In this document: one piece after another, positions 1-5,666 of the stretch | How positions within the stretch are numbered: position 1 is the stretch's first letter | Layout of the letters: each line of letters begins with the position of its first letter | Translations under genes and position numbers: made by a program | Assembly: GCA_027320785.1 (NCBI GenBank) | Contig: DAHVKR010000014.1 | Span: forward strand, 1 to 11,080 | Origin: Bdellovibrionales bacterium | GTDB taxonomy: Bacteria > Bdellovibrionota > Bdellovibrionia > Bdellovibrionales > Bdellovibrionaceae | DNA: 11,080 nt | Direction of reading: 5' to 3' | The notes under the pieces: generated by a model | Told to the model about the DNA's origin: nothing | The model's database searches: none | What the model saw: only the letters and a program-made list of their open reading frames with translations

Positions 1-1
1 G

Positions 2-340
2 GGTATCGAAATTATTGCTCGCCCTCCAGGTAAGAAGATGCAGAACGTATCTTTGATGTCGGGTGGAGAGAAAGCCCTGACCGCTGTGGCCCTTGTTTTC
101 TCGATTTTCCTTGTGAAGCCATCACCTTATTGCTTACTGGATGAGGTGGATGCGCCATTGGATGATGCGAACGTGTTCCGCTTCAATGACTTAGTTCGTG
201 AAATGGCGAAGCGCTCTCAGATTATTGTGGTGACTCATAATAAGCATACAATGGAAGTGGCGAAGAAACTTTATGGTGTGACCATGCAGGAAAAAGGTGT
301 GTCCACGATGGTTTCTGTAAACTTATCTGATGTGACTTAA
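2..340 (+). CDS. smc: Chromosome segregation ATPase SMC, C-terminal end (partial)
   Basis: This is the last part of SMC, the long coiled-coil ATPase that forms the condensin-like SMC-ScpAB complex and organises the nucleoid. Only the C-terminal half of the ABC ATPase head is present; the reading frame is open from base 2 and the rest lies left of the window. Visible in order are the ABC signature LMSGGEKAL (around base 53-79), the Walker B stretch [14 protein letters not shown] (about 125-166) with its catalytic Glu and D-loop, and the H-loop [20 protein letters not shown] (about 232-291). The spacing and the sequence after the H-loop fit SMC rather than RecN or RecF. The gene stops with TAA at 338-340 and faces a minus-strand gene 15 bases downstream. 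The family assignment is secure; nothing can be said about the N-terminal half. Confidence 0.96.
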   Translation, partial: GIEIIARPPGKKMQNVSLMSGGEKALTAVALVFSIFLVKPSPYCLLDEVDAPLDDANVFRFNDLVREMAKRSQIIVVTHNKHTMEVAKKLYGVTMQEKGVSTMVSVNLSDVT

Positions 341-380
341 AAAATCAGAAGAGCTTTAGCGACGTAGGCGAAGCTCTTCT
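339..380 (-). terminator. Rho-independent terminator of the minus-strand coiled-coil gene
   Basis: The arms AGAAGAGCTT (347-356) and AAGCTCTTCT (371-380) are perfect 10-bp inverted repeats around a 14-base loop. Read on the minus strand, the stem is followed two bases later by six T residues (344-339), the classic intrinsic terminator layout. The TAA stop of the minus-strand gene (356-358) touches the stem, so the terminator is partly coding. On the plus strand no T-run follows the stem (TCAATACGG), so it should terminate smc transcripts poorly, although the hairpin would still cap their 3' end region. Confidence 0.75.
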
Positions 381-787
381 TCAATACGGCCTTGTCTTTC
401 AAAAAGTTGAGTCAGGCCATCTAAGACAATTTTATTTCGATTATTTTGCTCTTCGACCAAGAGGGCGATGCGATGAACATCGGCTCTGAGAGCTTGGACT
501 TCTGATTTAACACCATGGATGTCCGAGCGTAGCTCGTGAATCTCAGCACGAATATCATGCATCTCAGATCGAATGTCATGAATTTCAGCTCGGATACTTT
601 CGAATTCGGCCTTGAAACCTTGGTTTTCAGAGCGGATTTCGTAGACAGCAGATAGTAGTTTTTGTTCAGAAGAGGCTGTTTGGGCTTTGAGCTCGTCTCG
701 AACTTGAAACAGCATCTTCTGAGTGACAAATACGTCAGATGCTTTTCGTGGGTATCGGGTGAGAGTGGATTGACGAGCCTTTTTCAT
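356..787 (-). CDS. Small heptad-repeat coiled-coil protein of unknown function
   Basis: I do not recognise a family. The product is about 143 residues from the ATG at 787-785; the frame stays open to a TTG at 841 (161 residues), but no ribosome binding site precedes that TTG. An AAAGAGAGG run (817-809) lies too far from the ATG to settle the start. The protein has no signal peptide or obvious membrane segment. Its central part (bases about 595 to 449) is seven consecutive heptads of the form I/L-R-A/S-E/D-I-H-D/E, for example IRAEIHD, IRSEMHD, IRAEIHE and LRSDIHG, so a long parallel coiled coil is expected. The ends are basic (TRYPRK near the start, EEELRLRR at the end). It lies antisense between smc and ftsY and ends in its own terminator, so it is an independent unit. 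Role unknown; a structural or adaptor coiled coil is only a guess. Confidence 0.7.
   Translation of the reverse strand: MKKARQSTLTRYPRKASDVFVTQKMLFQVRDELKAQTASSEQKLLSAVYEIRSENQGFKAEFESIRAEIHDIRSEMHDIRAEIHELRSDIHGVKSEVQALRADVHRIALLVEEQNNRNKIVLDGLTQLFERQGRIEEELRLRR
449..595 (-). repeat. Seven degenerate 21-base (heptad) repeats inside the coiled-coil gene
   Basis: On the minus strand the DNA repeats with a 21-base period, each unit coding one heptad with the consensus I/L-R-A/S-E/D-I/M/V-H-D/E/G. The first three or four units are most alike and the last three have drifted (VKSEVQA, LRADVHR, IALLVEE). The pattern suggests growth of the rod by internal duplication. It is a protein-level repeat and not a mobile or regulatory DNA repeat. 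Confidence 0.65.
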
Positions 788-885
788 GAGGGCCCACAGT
801 AGCAAAAACCTCTCTTTTCTGTAAATAAAATTAGAACTCAATCTGCGTCGTACGGGTCCGAGCTTCGGGTCAAAGCCCTTTCAGC

Positions 886-913
886 TTGAAAAATGGCTCA
901 AATTCGATAAAAG
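886..913 (+). promoter_or_regulatory. Possible sigma70-type promoter for ftsY
   Basis: TTGAAA (886-891) and TAAAAG (908-913) are separated by 16 bases and match five and four of six positions of the usual -35 and -10 boxes. Transcription from here would begin near 920, just ahead of the AGAGG ribosome binding site (926-930) that sits 7 bases before the ftsY ATG. This is a by-eye match in a 96- to 150-base divergent spacer that must hold a promoter for ftsY; the exact site is uncertain. Confidence 0.3.
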
Positions 914-937
914 CACAGTTACATCAGAGGTGATTCT

Positions 938-2029
938 ATGCGGCCTGCTCATTATGAAGCCCTTCAGTATCTAGTGATTTTTGTCGGCATTTTACTTTTT
1001 GCCATTGCCATCCCCTTTATTTTAAAGGCGTTTAAGAAGCCTCAAAAAGTAGAGAGCGCTCAGAAGGCTCCTGAAACGAAGAGTGAGATTCCAGCGGGAG
1101 AAACATCGGCTCCTGTGGTTGAAAAATCAAATCTGATTTCTTTAGAAGAAAAACTTAAAAATACAAAATCCACTTTGCGTGGGCGTATTCGCTCGGCCTT
1201 TGAGGGACATACGGAATCCGAGGCCTTAGATCAAGTCGAAGAGGTTTTGTACACTTCAGATATTGGTCCTCGAACAGTGGAAAATCTGCTTGAAAAAATC
1301 CGTCTCGATTTATCAAAATCCAATTTGAAAGATTTTGAAACAGTGGCGAAGACTTTGAAAATGGAAATGTCTTCGATGATTCAACCTTTTCACCCCAGCC
1401 CGATTCATTGGAACTCTGAAGGTCCCACTGTGATTTTAGTATTGGGTGTGAATGGTGTGGGCAAAACGACAACCATAGGAAAATTGGCAGCGCTTTGGGC
1501 TCGCGAAGGTAAAAAAGTTTTAGTGGCAGCGGGAGATACCTTTCGTGCGGCGGCAGCCAGTCAGCTGAAAGTTTGGAGTGATCGGGCCCAGGTTGAGATT
1601 TTTGCTCCTGAGCATACGAAAGATCCCAGTGGTGTGGCTTATGAGGCTGTTCAAAAAGCCATTCAAAATAAAATGGATGTGGTGATTATTGATACAGCGG
1701 GAAGGCTTCATACTCAGGATCATTTGATGGAAGAGTTGAAGAAGATTAAGCGTGTTTTAGGTAAAGCTCTTGAGGGGGCTCCCCACGAAGCTTGGATTGT
1801 TTTGGATGCGAACTCGGGTCAAAATGCTTTGATTCAGGCTCAGCAGTTTCACCAAGCCGTTGATTTAACCGGGGCTATTGTCACCAAAATGGATGGAACG
1901 GCGAAAGGTGGAGTTATTATTGGTCTTCACGATGAGCTGAAGATCCCTGTGAAGAAAATCGGTGTAGGAGAAAGTCTTGAAGATTTACGTGATTTCACGC
2001 CCGATGAGTTCCTGAACGCCATTCTTTGA
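938..2029 (+). CDS. ftsY: Signal recognition particle receptor FtsY with N-terminal membrane anchor
   Basis: FtsY is the SRP receptor: it docks the Ffh-4.5S RNA-ribosome complex at the inner membrane and hydrolyses GTP together with Ffh. The 363-residue product begins with a hydrophobic segment (about residues 10-29) followed by a basic and then Pro/Glu-rich linker, then the helical N domain (about 65-155) and the NG GTPase domain. Visible GTPase motifs are the P-loop GVNGVGKTTT (170-179), DTFRAAA (200-206), DTAGR (252-256), TKMD (316-319) and the closing GVGESLEDLRDF. The transmembrane start replaces the long acidic A domain of E. coli FtsY, as in several lineages outside the gammaproteobacteria. 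The ATG has a good AGAGG 7 bases upstream. Ffh is excluded because there is no Met-rich M domain after the G domain. Confidence 0.97.
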   Translation: MRPAHYEALQYLVIFVGILLFAIAIPFILKAFKKPQKVESAQKAPETKSEIPAGETSAPVVEKSNLISLEEKLKNTKSTLRGRIRSAFEGHTESEALDQVEEVLYTSDIGPRTVENLLEKIRLDLSKSNLKDFETVAKTLKMEMSSMIQPFHPSPIHWNSEGPTVILVLGVNGVGKTTTIGKLAALWAREGKKVLVAAGDTFRAAAASQLKVWSDRAQVEIFAPEHTKDPSGVAYEAVQKAIQNKMDVVIIDTAGRLHTQDHLMEELKKIKRVLGKALEGAPHEAWIVLDANSGQNALIQAQQFHQAVDLTGAIVTKMDGTAKGGVIIGLHDELKIPVKKIGVGESLEDLRDFTPDEFLNAIL

Positions 2030-2145
2030 GTGTCTAATTTCAAGACAGGGACGCCATTTTTATGTCCTTCTCGTACATTGTGGAAGATTAAGTTCGCTGT
2101 ATTTCAGATAATCCAGGCTTCATGGAAAATGAGGTGGCAAGGCAT
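2030..2145 (+). other. 116-base leader between ftsY and the L,D-transpeptidase gene
   Basis: No convincing gene or terminator is seen here. In the frame of the downstream gene there is a nine-codon reading frame from ATG 2062 (MSFSYIVED, stop TAA 2089-2091), then open codons running straight into the transpeptidase frame. A weak hairpin (AGGGAC 2047-2052 with GTCCTT 2064-2069, one G-T pair) has no T-run after it. Without a visible terminator, read-through from ftsY is plausible. Confidence 0.4.
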
Positions 2146-3759
2146 ATGCACTTCTTGCTGGAGATGCTCAAATTCACGCTTAGCCTTCTTTTTATTTTTC
2201 TTTCCATTCAAGCTTCGGCTTTTGATCTGAATCAGCTTTTATCAGATAAGCTTTATTTCCACGTTAAAGTCGAGCCCTCTCAGCGTATTATTGAGGTGGA
2301 ACCTCTCCAGGAACTCTACAAGCTCAATAATATGAGCCCATTATGGACAGTCCATAATAGGCCCAATGCTGCAGCTCAAGAGCTTCGACAGATTCTCTCC
2401 CATGCAGATGACTGGGGACTTTCAGCCCATCAATATATGACGCCTGAGCTGACTCGTCTTTTCGAGGGCGTAAATGATAGAAATGCTGTCACCCTGGAAA
2501 TCCTCTTATCCGACTCTTATATCCGCTTTGCTCGGGATTTGATGAATGGCCAGGTTCTTGAGCCCGATTTGATTGATGAAGATATTAAAATGCCTCAGAA
2601 AAAATTTGATGCCTATACCACTTTGGTCGAAGCGGCGAAAAGACCTGAGGTGATGTCTTTGGCCCTTGAGAAGCTGGCTCCCCAAAATAAAAAATTTCAA
2701 CTTTTGCTGTCTGCACTAAAAAGACTAAATGCTTTGAAGGCTGCAAACGCATGGGGAGACTTACAAGATCCGGGCAGGATTTTAAAACCGGGTGCTCGAC
2801 ATTCTGTTTTAAAAGAAGTTAAAAAACGACTTCATGATCTGGGATATTCAGTTCAGGTAACTTCCGATGTGTATGATTCAGACTTAAAAGATGCAGTTCT
2901 TCGATATGAAGAGCTCAATGGCCTCTCTAAAACCACAACATTGTCGCACTCTTTCTTTCGTTCATTAGCGCCAGGTCTTGATTCACGAATTGATCGTATC
3001 AAAGCTAATTTGGAAAAATTTCGTTGGTTCCCTCGTGAGTGGGGAAATCGCTATTTAATGGTGAATCTCGCTTTTCAGGAAATGAGAGTGATTGAGAATG
3101 GGCAAGTTGTTCTTTCTATGAAGACCGTGAATGGTCGTCCCACTCGTCGGACTCCTACGATGCGAGATGAGATTCGACGAGTTGAGCTGAGTCCCACTTG
3201 GACCGTTCCCTTTTCTATTGCACTGAAAGATAAATTACCTCTTCTGCAAGAAAATCCTTATGCTCTCGAGAGAATGCATATCAAAGTTTATGACCGCAAC
3301 AATCAAGAGATTGATCCCGGCTCTGTAGATTGGAAAAGTGTGGATAAAACAAATCTTTATTATAAGTTTGTTCAGCAACCAGGTCCGCAAAATGCTTTGG
3401 GACTCGTGAAGTTTCCCCTCACAAATCCTTGGTTTATTTATATGCATGATACAAATGAACACTATTTAATGGGCCGAGTAGAGCGTTATAGAAGTTCAGG
3501 TTGTGTCCGTCTGGAAGACGCTTTTAAGCTGGCACAATATCTACTTCGCGATCAGCCTCAATGGACGCTTGAGGAAATGAAAGCGCCACGGAATCAGCCT
3601 CTTGCTATTCCGGTCACTCAACCTTTGCCTGTTTACTTTCTATATCAAACGGTGGACGTGACAGATCAAGGTGAAATCCGAGAAGTTCATGATTCATATG
3701 GACAGGATCAAAGACTAATCGAACTTTTCAAATCAAGAGGTTCAAATGAAAAATTTTAA
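2146..3759 (+). CDS. YcbB/LdtD-like periplasmic L,D-transpeptidase (YkuD domain)
   Basis: The predicted enzyme makes 3-3 (mDAP-mDAP) cross-links in peptidoglycan, acting in the periplasm through a catalytic cysteine. From ATG 2146 it is 537 residues: a signal peptide ending about ASA-FDL (residues 1-25), a helical region resembling the YcbB scaffold (to about 205), a PG_binding_1-type repeat (about 213-272) and a YkuD domain (about 302-466). The active site reads YMHDTNEHYL with His434, then YRSSGCVRLED with Cys453; the SSGCVR form is that of YcbB rather than the SHGCVR of small YkuD enzymes. The frame is open to another ATG at 2122, but GAGGTGG lies at about the right distance before 2146 and fits the signal peptide. 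ATG 2164 is possible too, though GGAG abuts it. The gene end overlaps the next gene by 14 bases, which suggests translational coupling. In Bdellovibrio such enzymes are known to act on prey wall as well as self wall; which applies here cannot be told. Confidence 0.93.
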   Translation: MHFLLEMLKFTLSLLFIFLSIQASAFDLNQLLSDKLYFHVKVEPSQRIIEVEPLQELYKLNNMSPLWTVHNRPNAAAQELRQILSHADDWGLSAHQYMTPELTRLFEGVNDRNAVTLEILLSDSYIRFARDLMNGQVLEPDLIDEDIKMPQKKFDAYTTLVEAAKRPEVMSLALEKLAPQNKKFQLLLSALKRLNALKAANAWGDLQDPGRILKPGARHSVLKEVKKRLHDLGYSVQVTSDVYDSDLKDAVLRYEELNGLSKTTTLSHSFFRSLAPGLDSRIDRIKANLEKFRWFPREWGNRYLMVNLAFQEMRVIENGQVVLSMKTVNGRPTRRTPTMRDEIRRVELSPTWTVPFSIALKDKLPLLQENPYALERMHIKVYDRNNQEIDPGSVDWKSVDKTNLYYKFVQQPGPQNALGLVKFPLTNPWFIYMHDTNEHYLMGRVERYRSSGCVRLEDAFKLAQYLLRDQPQWTLEEMKAPRNQPLAIPVTQPLPVYFLYQTVDVTDQGEIREVHDSYGQDQRLIELFKSRGSNEKF

Positions 3760-4615
3760 TTTAACCTCAGCTTTTTCAAAATATTTTATATCTATATTCT
3801 TTTTGCTTTTATCTATAACTGCGCGCGGGCAGGCCTCCATGGGAACGTTAACGGTACGTGGTGAGGCCGGTCCGAGCCAAATTTTTCGTCAGGTTAAAGT
3901 GGCACGGTGTGATCGAAATACTCGCTCTTGCTCGCTTGTGGAGTATTTTGATTTAAATCAGGCCAAAAACTTATCACCCGGCGAATATATTGTGGGTTTT
4001 GAGAATTCCATTTATCCAGGGTGGGTGGTGATTCAGTCAGGCCAAAATACAGTTTTGGATTTGATCAAACTGAATGTTCCCTCAGCACTATCGCATGAAG
4101 GTCGAGTTCGAGTTTTTCGAGATTTTAATTCTGACATGGAAAAGAATAAGCTCTTTTTCGTGCAGTTTTATATGGGCCGCCCTCTTTTTCGTTTAAGCGA
4201 ATATAGTTTTGGAGACCTTTATTTGGCCTCTCCGGGGATGATCGATCTCACATTGAGGATCAATTATGACATCTGCAACTCCTTTAAAATGAGAAATTCA
4301 GAGAATGATGAGGCCGTTGATATCTGTTTAAACGCAGCGCAAGCTAAAAACTGGCGCGACATGTCAGTACTTTATCAGTTCCAGGGGCGAGACTCCATGG
4401 AGCGGTCTTTGATGCGAGGCCAGTATCTTCAGAATTTGGTTTCAGAGGCTGGAGATCGAAGACAGATCTTGATGCGGCGTCATCTCGTCTCAGCTCCGAT
4501 GAAGGGTACAGACTTCGTTTCCGTCTTCCCGGGTCAGTATCGATTTCTTTCAGATGCCAATATAAACCTTGTGGAGAGTGTTCGTGCAGGGTCTATCAAT
4601 GAAAATTTTGATTGA
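3746..4615 (+). CDS. Secreted protein of unknown function, coupled to the L,D-transpeptidase
   Basis: I do not recognise this 289-residue protein. It starts with an N-region holding Lys2 and Lys12 and a strongly hydrophobic core (about 13-24), with likely cleavage after GQA (about residue 30), so export to the periplasm or outer membrane is expected; no lipobox cysteine is seen. Residues about 33-112 alternate short beta-type stretches (GTLTVRGE, LSPGEYIVGF, WVVIQSGQN), recalling PEGA-like or carboxypeptidase-regulatory-like beta-sandwiches, but that is only a resemblance. Mature-region cysteines fall in two close pairs (55/62 and 177/194), suggesting two disulfides. ATG 3746 follows AGAGG by 5 bases and lies inside the end of the transpeptidase gene, so the two are probably made together and may act at the same wall site. 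Confidence 0.82.
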   Translation: MKNFNLTSAFSKYFISIFFLLLSITARGQASMGTLTVRGEAGPSQIFRQVKVARCDRNTRSCSLVEYFDLNQAKNLSPGEYIVGFENSIYPGWVVIQSGQNTVLDLIKLNVPSALSHEGRVRVFRDFNSDMEKNKLFFVQFYMGRPLFRLSEYSFGDLYLASPGMIDLTLRINYDICNSFKMRNSENDEAVDICLNAAQAKNWRDMSVLYQFQGRDSMERSLMRGQYLQNLVSEAGDRRQILMRRHLVSAPMKGTDFVSVFPGQYRFLSDANINLVESVRAGSINENFD

Positions 4616-4751
4616 TTAGAGTCTATTTTAATCGTTAAACTAACTATCGTAAGTATTGGATTTCTCTGGTTTACGCGAGCTTATCGAAGTCGAGATAAAA
4701 AGAGAGTTCAAGTTCGTTTATTTCAAAATTGCTTTTGAGGAGTTAAAACCT
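4616..4751 (+). other. Gap before zapA, probably 5' leader and promoter region
   Basis: These 136 bases are AT-rich and hold no recognisable gene. The zapA frame can be read back to a TTG at 4656, adding 32 residues (MDFSGLRELIEVEIK...), but no ribosome binding site precedes that TTG. A loose promoter-like pair, TTTAC near 4671 and GATAAA near 4695, is seen but is too weak to annotate. Because this is the only sizeable gap before the five-gene run zapA to fdx, the operon promoter most likely lies here. Confidence 0.35.
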
Positions 4752-5069
4752 TTGGCATTGAATAGAGTCGTCGAAAAAATACCCGAGAAAAAAACCCACG
4801 AGTTTCATATTGCGGGTGTTCCCTACAAATTAAAGACGTCTCACAATGATGAGTTAGTGAAAGAATTGGTTGAGTTTCTTAATCAAAGAATGTCACAAGC
4901 CTTGGCTGTAACAAAAAATGGATCTTATCAAAATGCAGCCGTTCTAACGGCCCTGCATTTAGCTGAGGAACTACTGCTACTAAAAAGAAAAGCCTACCAC
5001 GAACTTGAAAGTCTCGAAGAAAAAATCCTGAAGCTCTCGCACGACCTGGAAAACACTCAGAAAAAGTAA
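4752..5069 (+). CDS. zapA: Cell division protein ZapA-like
   Basis: ZapA binds FtsZ and bundles its protofilaments at the division ring. The product has the two expected parts: a small globular N-terminal domain (HEFHIAGVPYKLKTSHNDELV, then VEFLNQRMSQAL) and a C-terminal helix with coiled-coil character (AALVTALHLAEELLL-like through LEEKILKLSHDLENTQ). I chose TTG 4752 because GAGGAG (4737-4742) lies 9 bases ahead and because it gives 105 residues, close to the family's usual length. The longer frame from TTG 4656 (137 residues) has no visible binding site. The position directly before fthC/ygfA is the same as in many proteobacteria and supports the assignment. The sequence is divergent, so the name rests on length, fold pattern and neighbour together. 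The stop codon lies within a stem-loop. Confidence 0.75.
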   Translation: MALNRVVEKIPEKKTHEFHIAGVPYKLKTSHNDELVKELVEFLNQRMSQALAVTKNGSYQNAAVLTALHLAEELLLLKRKAYHELESLEEKILKLSHDLENTQKK

Positions 5070-5082
5070 AAACTTTTTCTGA
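5057..5082. other. Perfect 11-bp stem-loop across the zapA stop codon
   Basis: TCAGAAAAAGT (5057-5067) and ACTTTTTCTGA (5072-5082) are exact inverted repeats around an AAAA loop, with the zapA TAA (5067-5069) at the top of the stem. No T-run follows on either strand beyond the T5 within the arm, so it is not a standard terminator. It could protect or pause the transcript between zapA and fthC, or be part of a structured RNA. Confidence 0.5.
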
Positions 5083-5126
5083 AGTGAGAGAAATCGTTTA
5101 GCCGGCGAAAGCCAGGGTAGTGTGTG

Positions 5127-5648
5127 ATGTTGTTTCAAACGAAGTCTGAAGTTAGAGAACATGTGCTGTCTCATACACCTCAAGCATTGCCTTTGGCTGG
5201 GGTTCTTCAGAATTTATCTCAGTTGTTAGATCAGCAAGGTGGCGCGTGGGGAGCCTTCAAGGCCTTCGGAGAAGAGCCTGCCATTGAAGGTTGTCTGTCT
5301 TCCTCTATCCGTTGGTATTATCCGCGATTAAAGGAAAATGATCTTGAGTTCGTAAAGCCCACTCAGTGGCGAAGGTCTTCCTTGGGTTTTCAGGAGCCGA
5401 CTTCTGGTGAAGGTATTTCGATTGAGGAGCTAGATGGTTTTTTAGTTCCAGGCGTAGCCTTTTCAAAAAAAGGCGAGCGTGTGGGGCGTGGACGGGGCTT
5501 TTATGATCGAGCTTTGGTTCAAGCAGCAGGACTGAAAGTTGGAGTTTGTTATTCGTATCAGTTATTTGATGAACTTCCCACTGAAAGCCATGACGTCAAA
5601 ATGGATGTTGTGGTTTCAGATCGTGGGATTATTTGGTTAAAACGTTGA
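5127..5648 (+). CDS. fthC: 5-formyltetrahydrofolate cyclo-ligase
   Basis: The enzyme (also called YgfA or 5,10-methenyltetrahydrofolate synthetase) uses ATP to convert 5-formyl-THF to 5,10-methenyl-THF in the cytoplasm, clearing an inhibitory folate and returning the carbon unit to the pool. The family pattern is clear: the substrate-site stretch DGFLVPGVAFSKKGERVG followed by GRGRGFYDR (about residues 120-128 from this ATG), then GVCYSYQLFDELPTESHD and the final Val-rich strand VVVSDRG. The N-terminal KSEVREHV fits the usual Lys-x-x-x-Arg start. At 173 residues it is slightly short for the family. A GTG at 5124 is directly before the ATG at 5127; AGGG at 5114-5117 favours the ATG slightly. 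It sits 57 bases after zapA and 3 bases before the open frame of rny. Confidence 0.93.
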   Translation: MLFQTKSEVREHVLSHTPQALPLAGVLQNLSQLLDQQGGAWGAFKAFGEEPAIEGCLSSSIRWYYPRLKENDLEFVKPTQWRRSSLGFQEPTSGEGISIEELDGFLVPGVAFSKKGERVGRGRGFYDRALVQAAGLKVGVCYSYQLFDELPTESHDVKMDVVVSDRGIIWLKR

Positions 5649-5666
5649 GGATTGAAGGGTATTGAA

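Noticed and set aside
855..870. Small hairpin CCGAGCTTCGG in the spacer before ftsY
   Set aside because: Only a 4-bp stem with a 3-base loop; no T-run and no link to a start site. Too weak to annotate.
2030..2230. 66-residue plus-strand frame starting at GTG 2030
   Set aside because: It overlaps the signal-peptide region of the L,D-transpeptidase in another frame, has Cys/Trp-rich non-protein-like composition after the gap, and lacks a ribosome binding site.
5101..5126. Resemblance of the fthC leader (GGCGAAAGCC) to a cyclic-di-GMP or folate riboswitch core
   Set aside because: The stretch is far too short for either aptamer and lacks their paired arms; only a 3-bp stem with a GNRA loop is visible.
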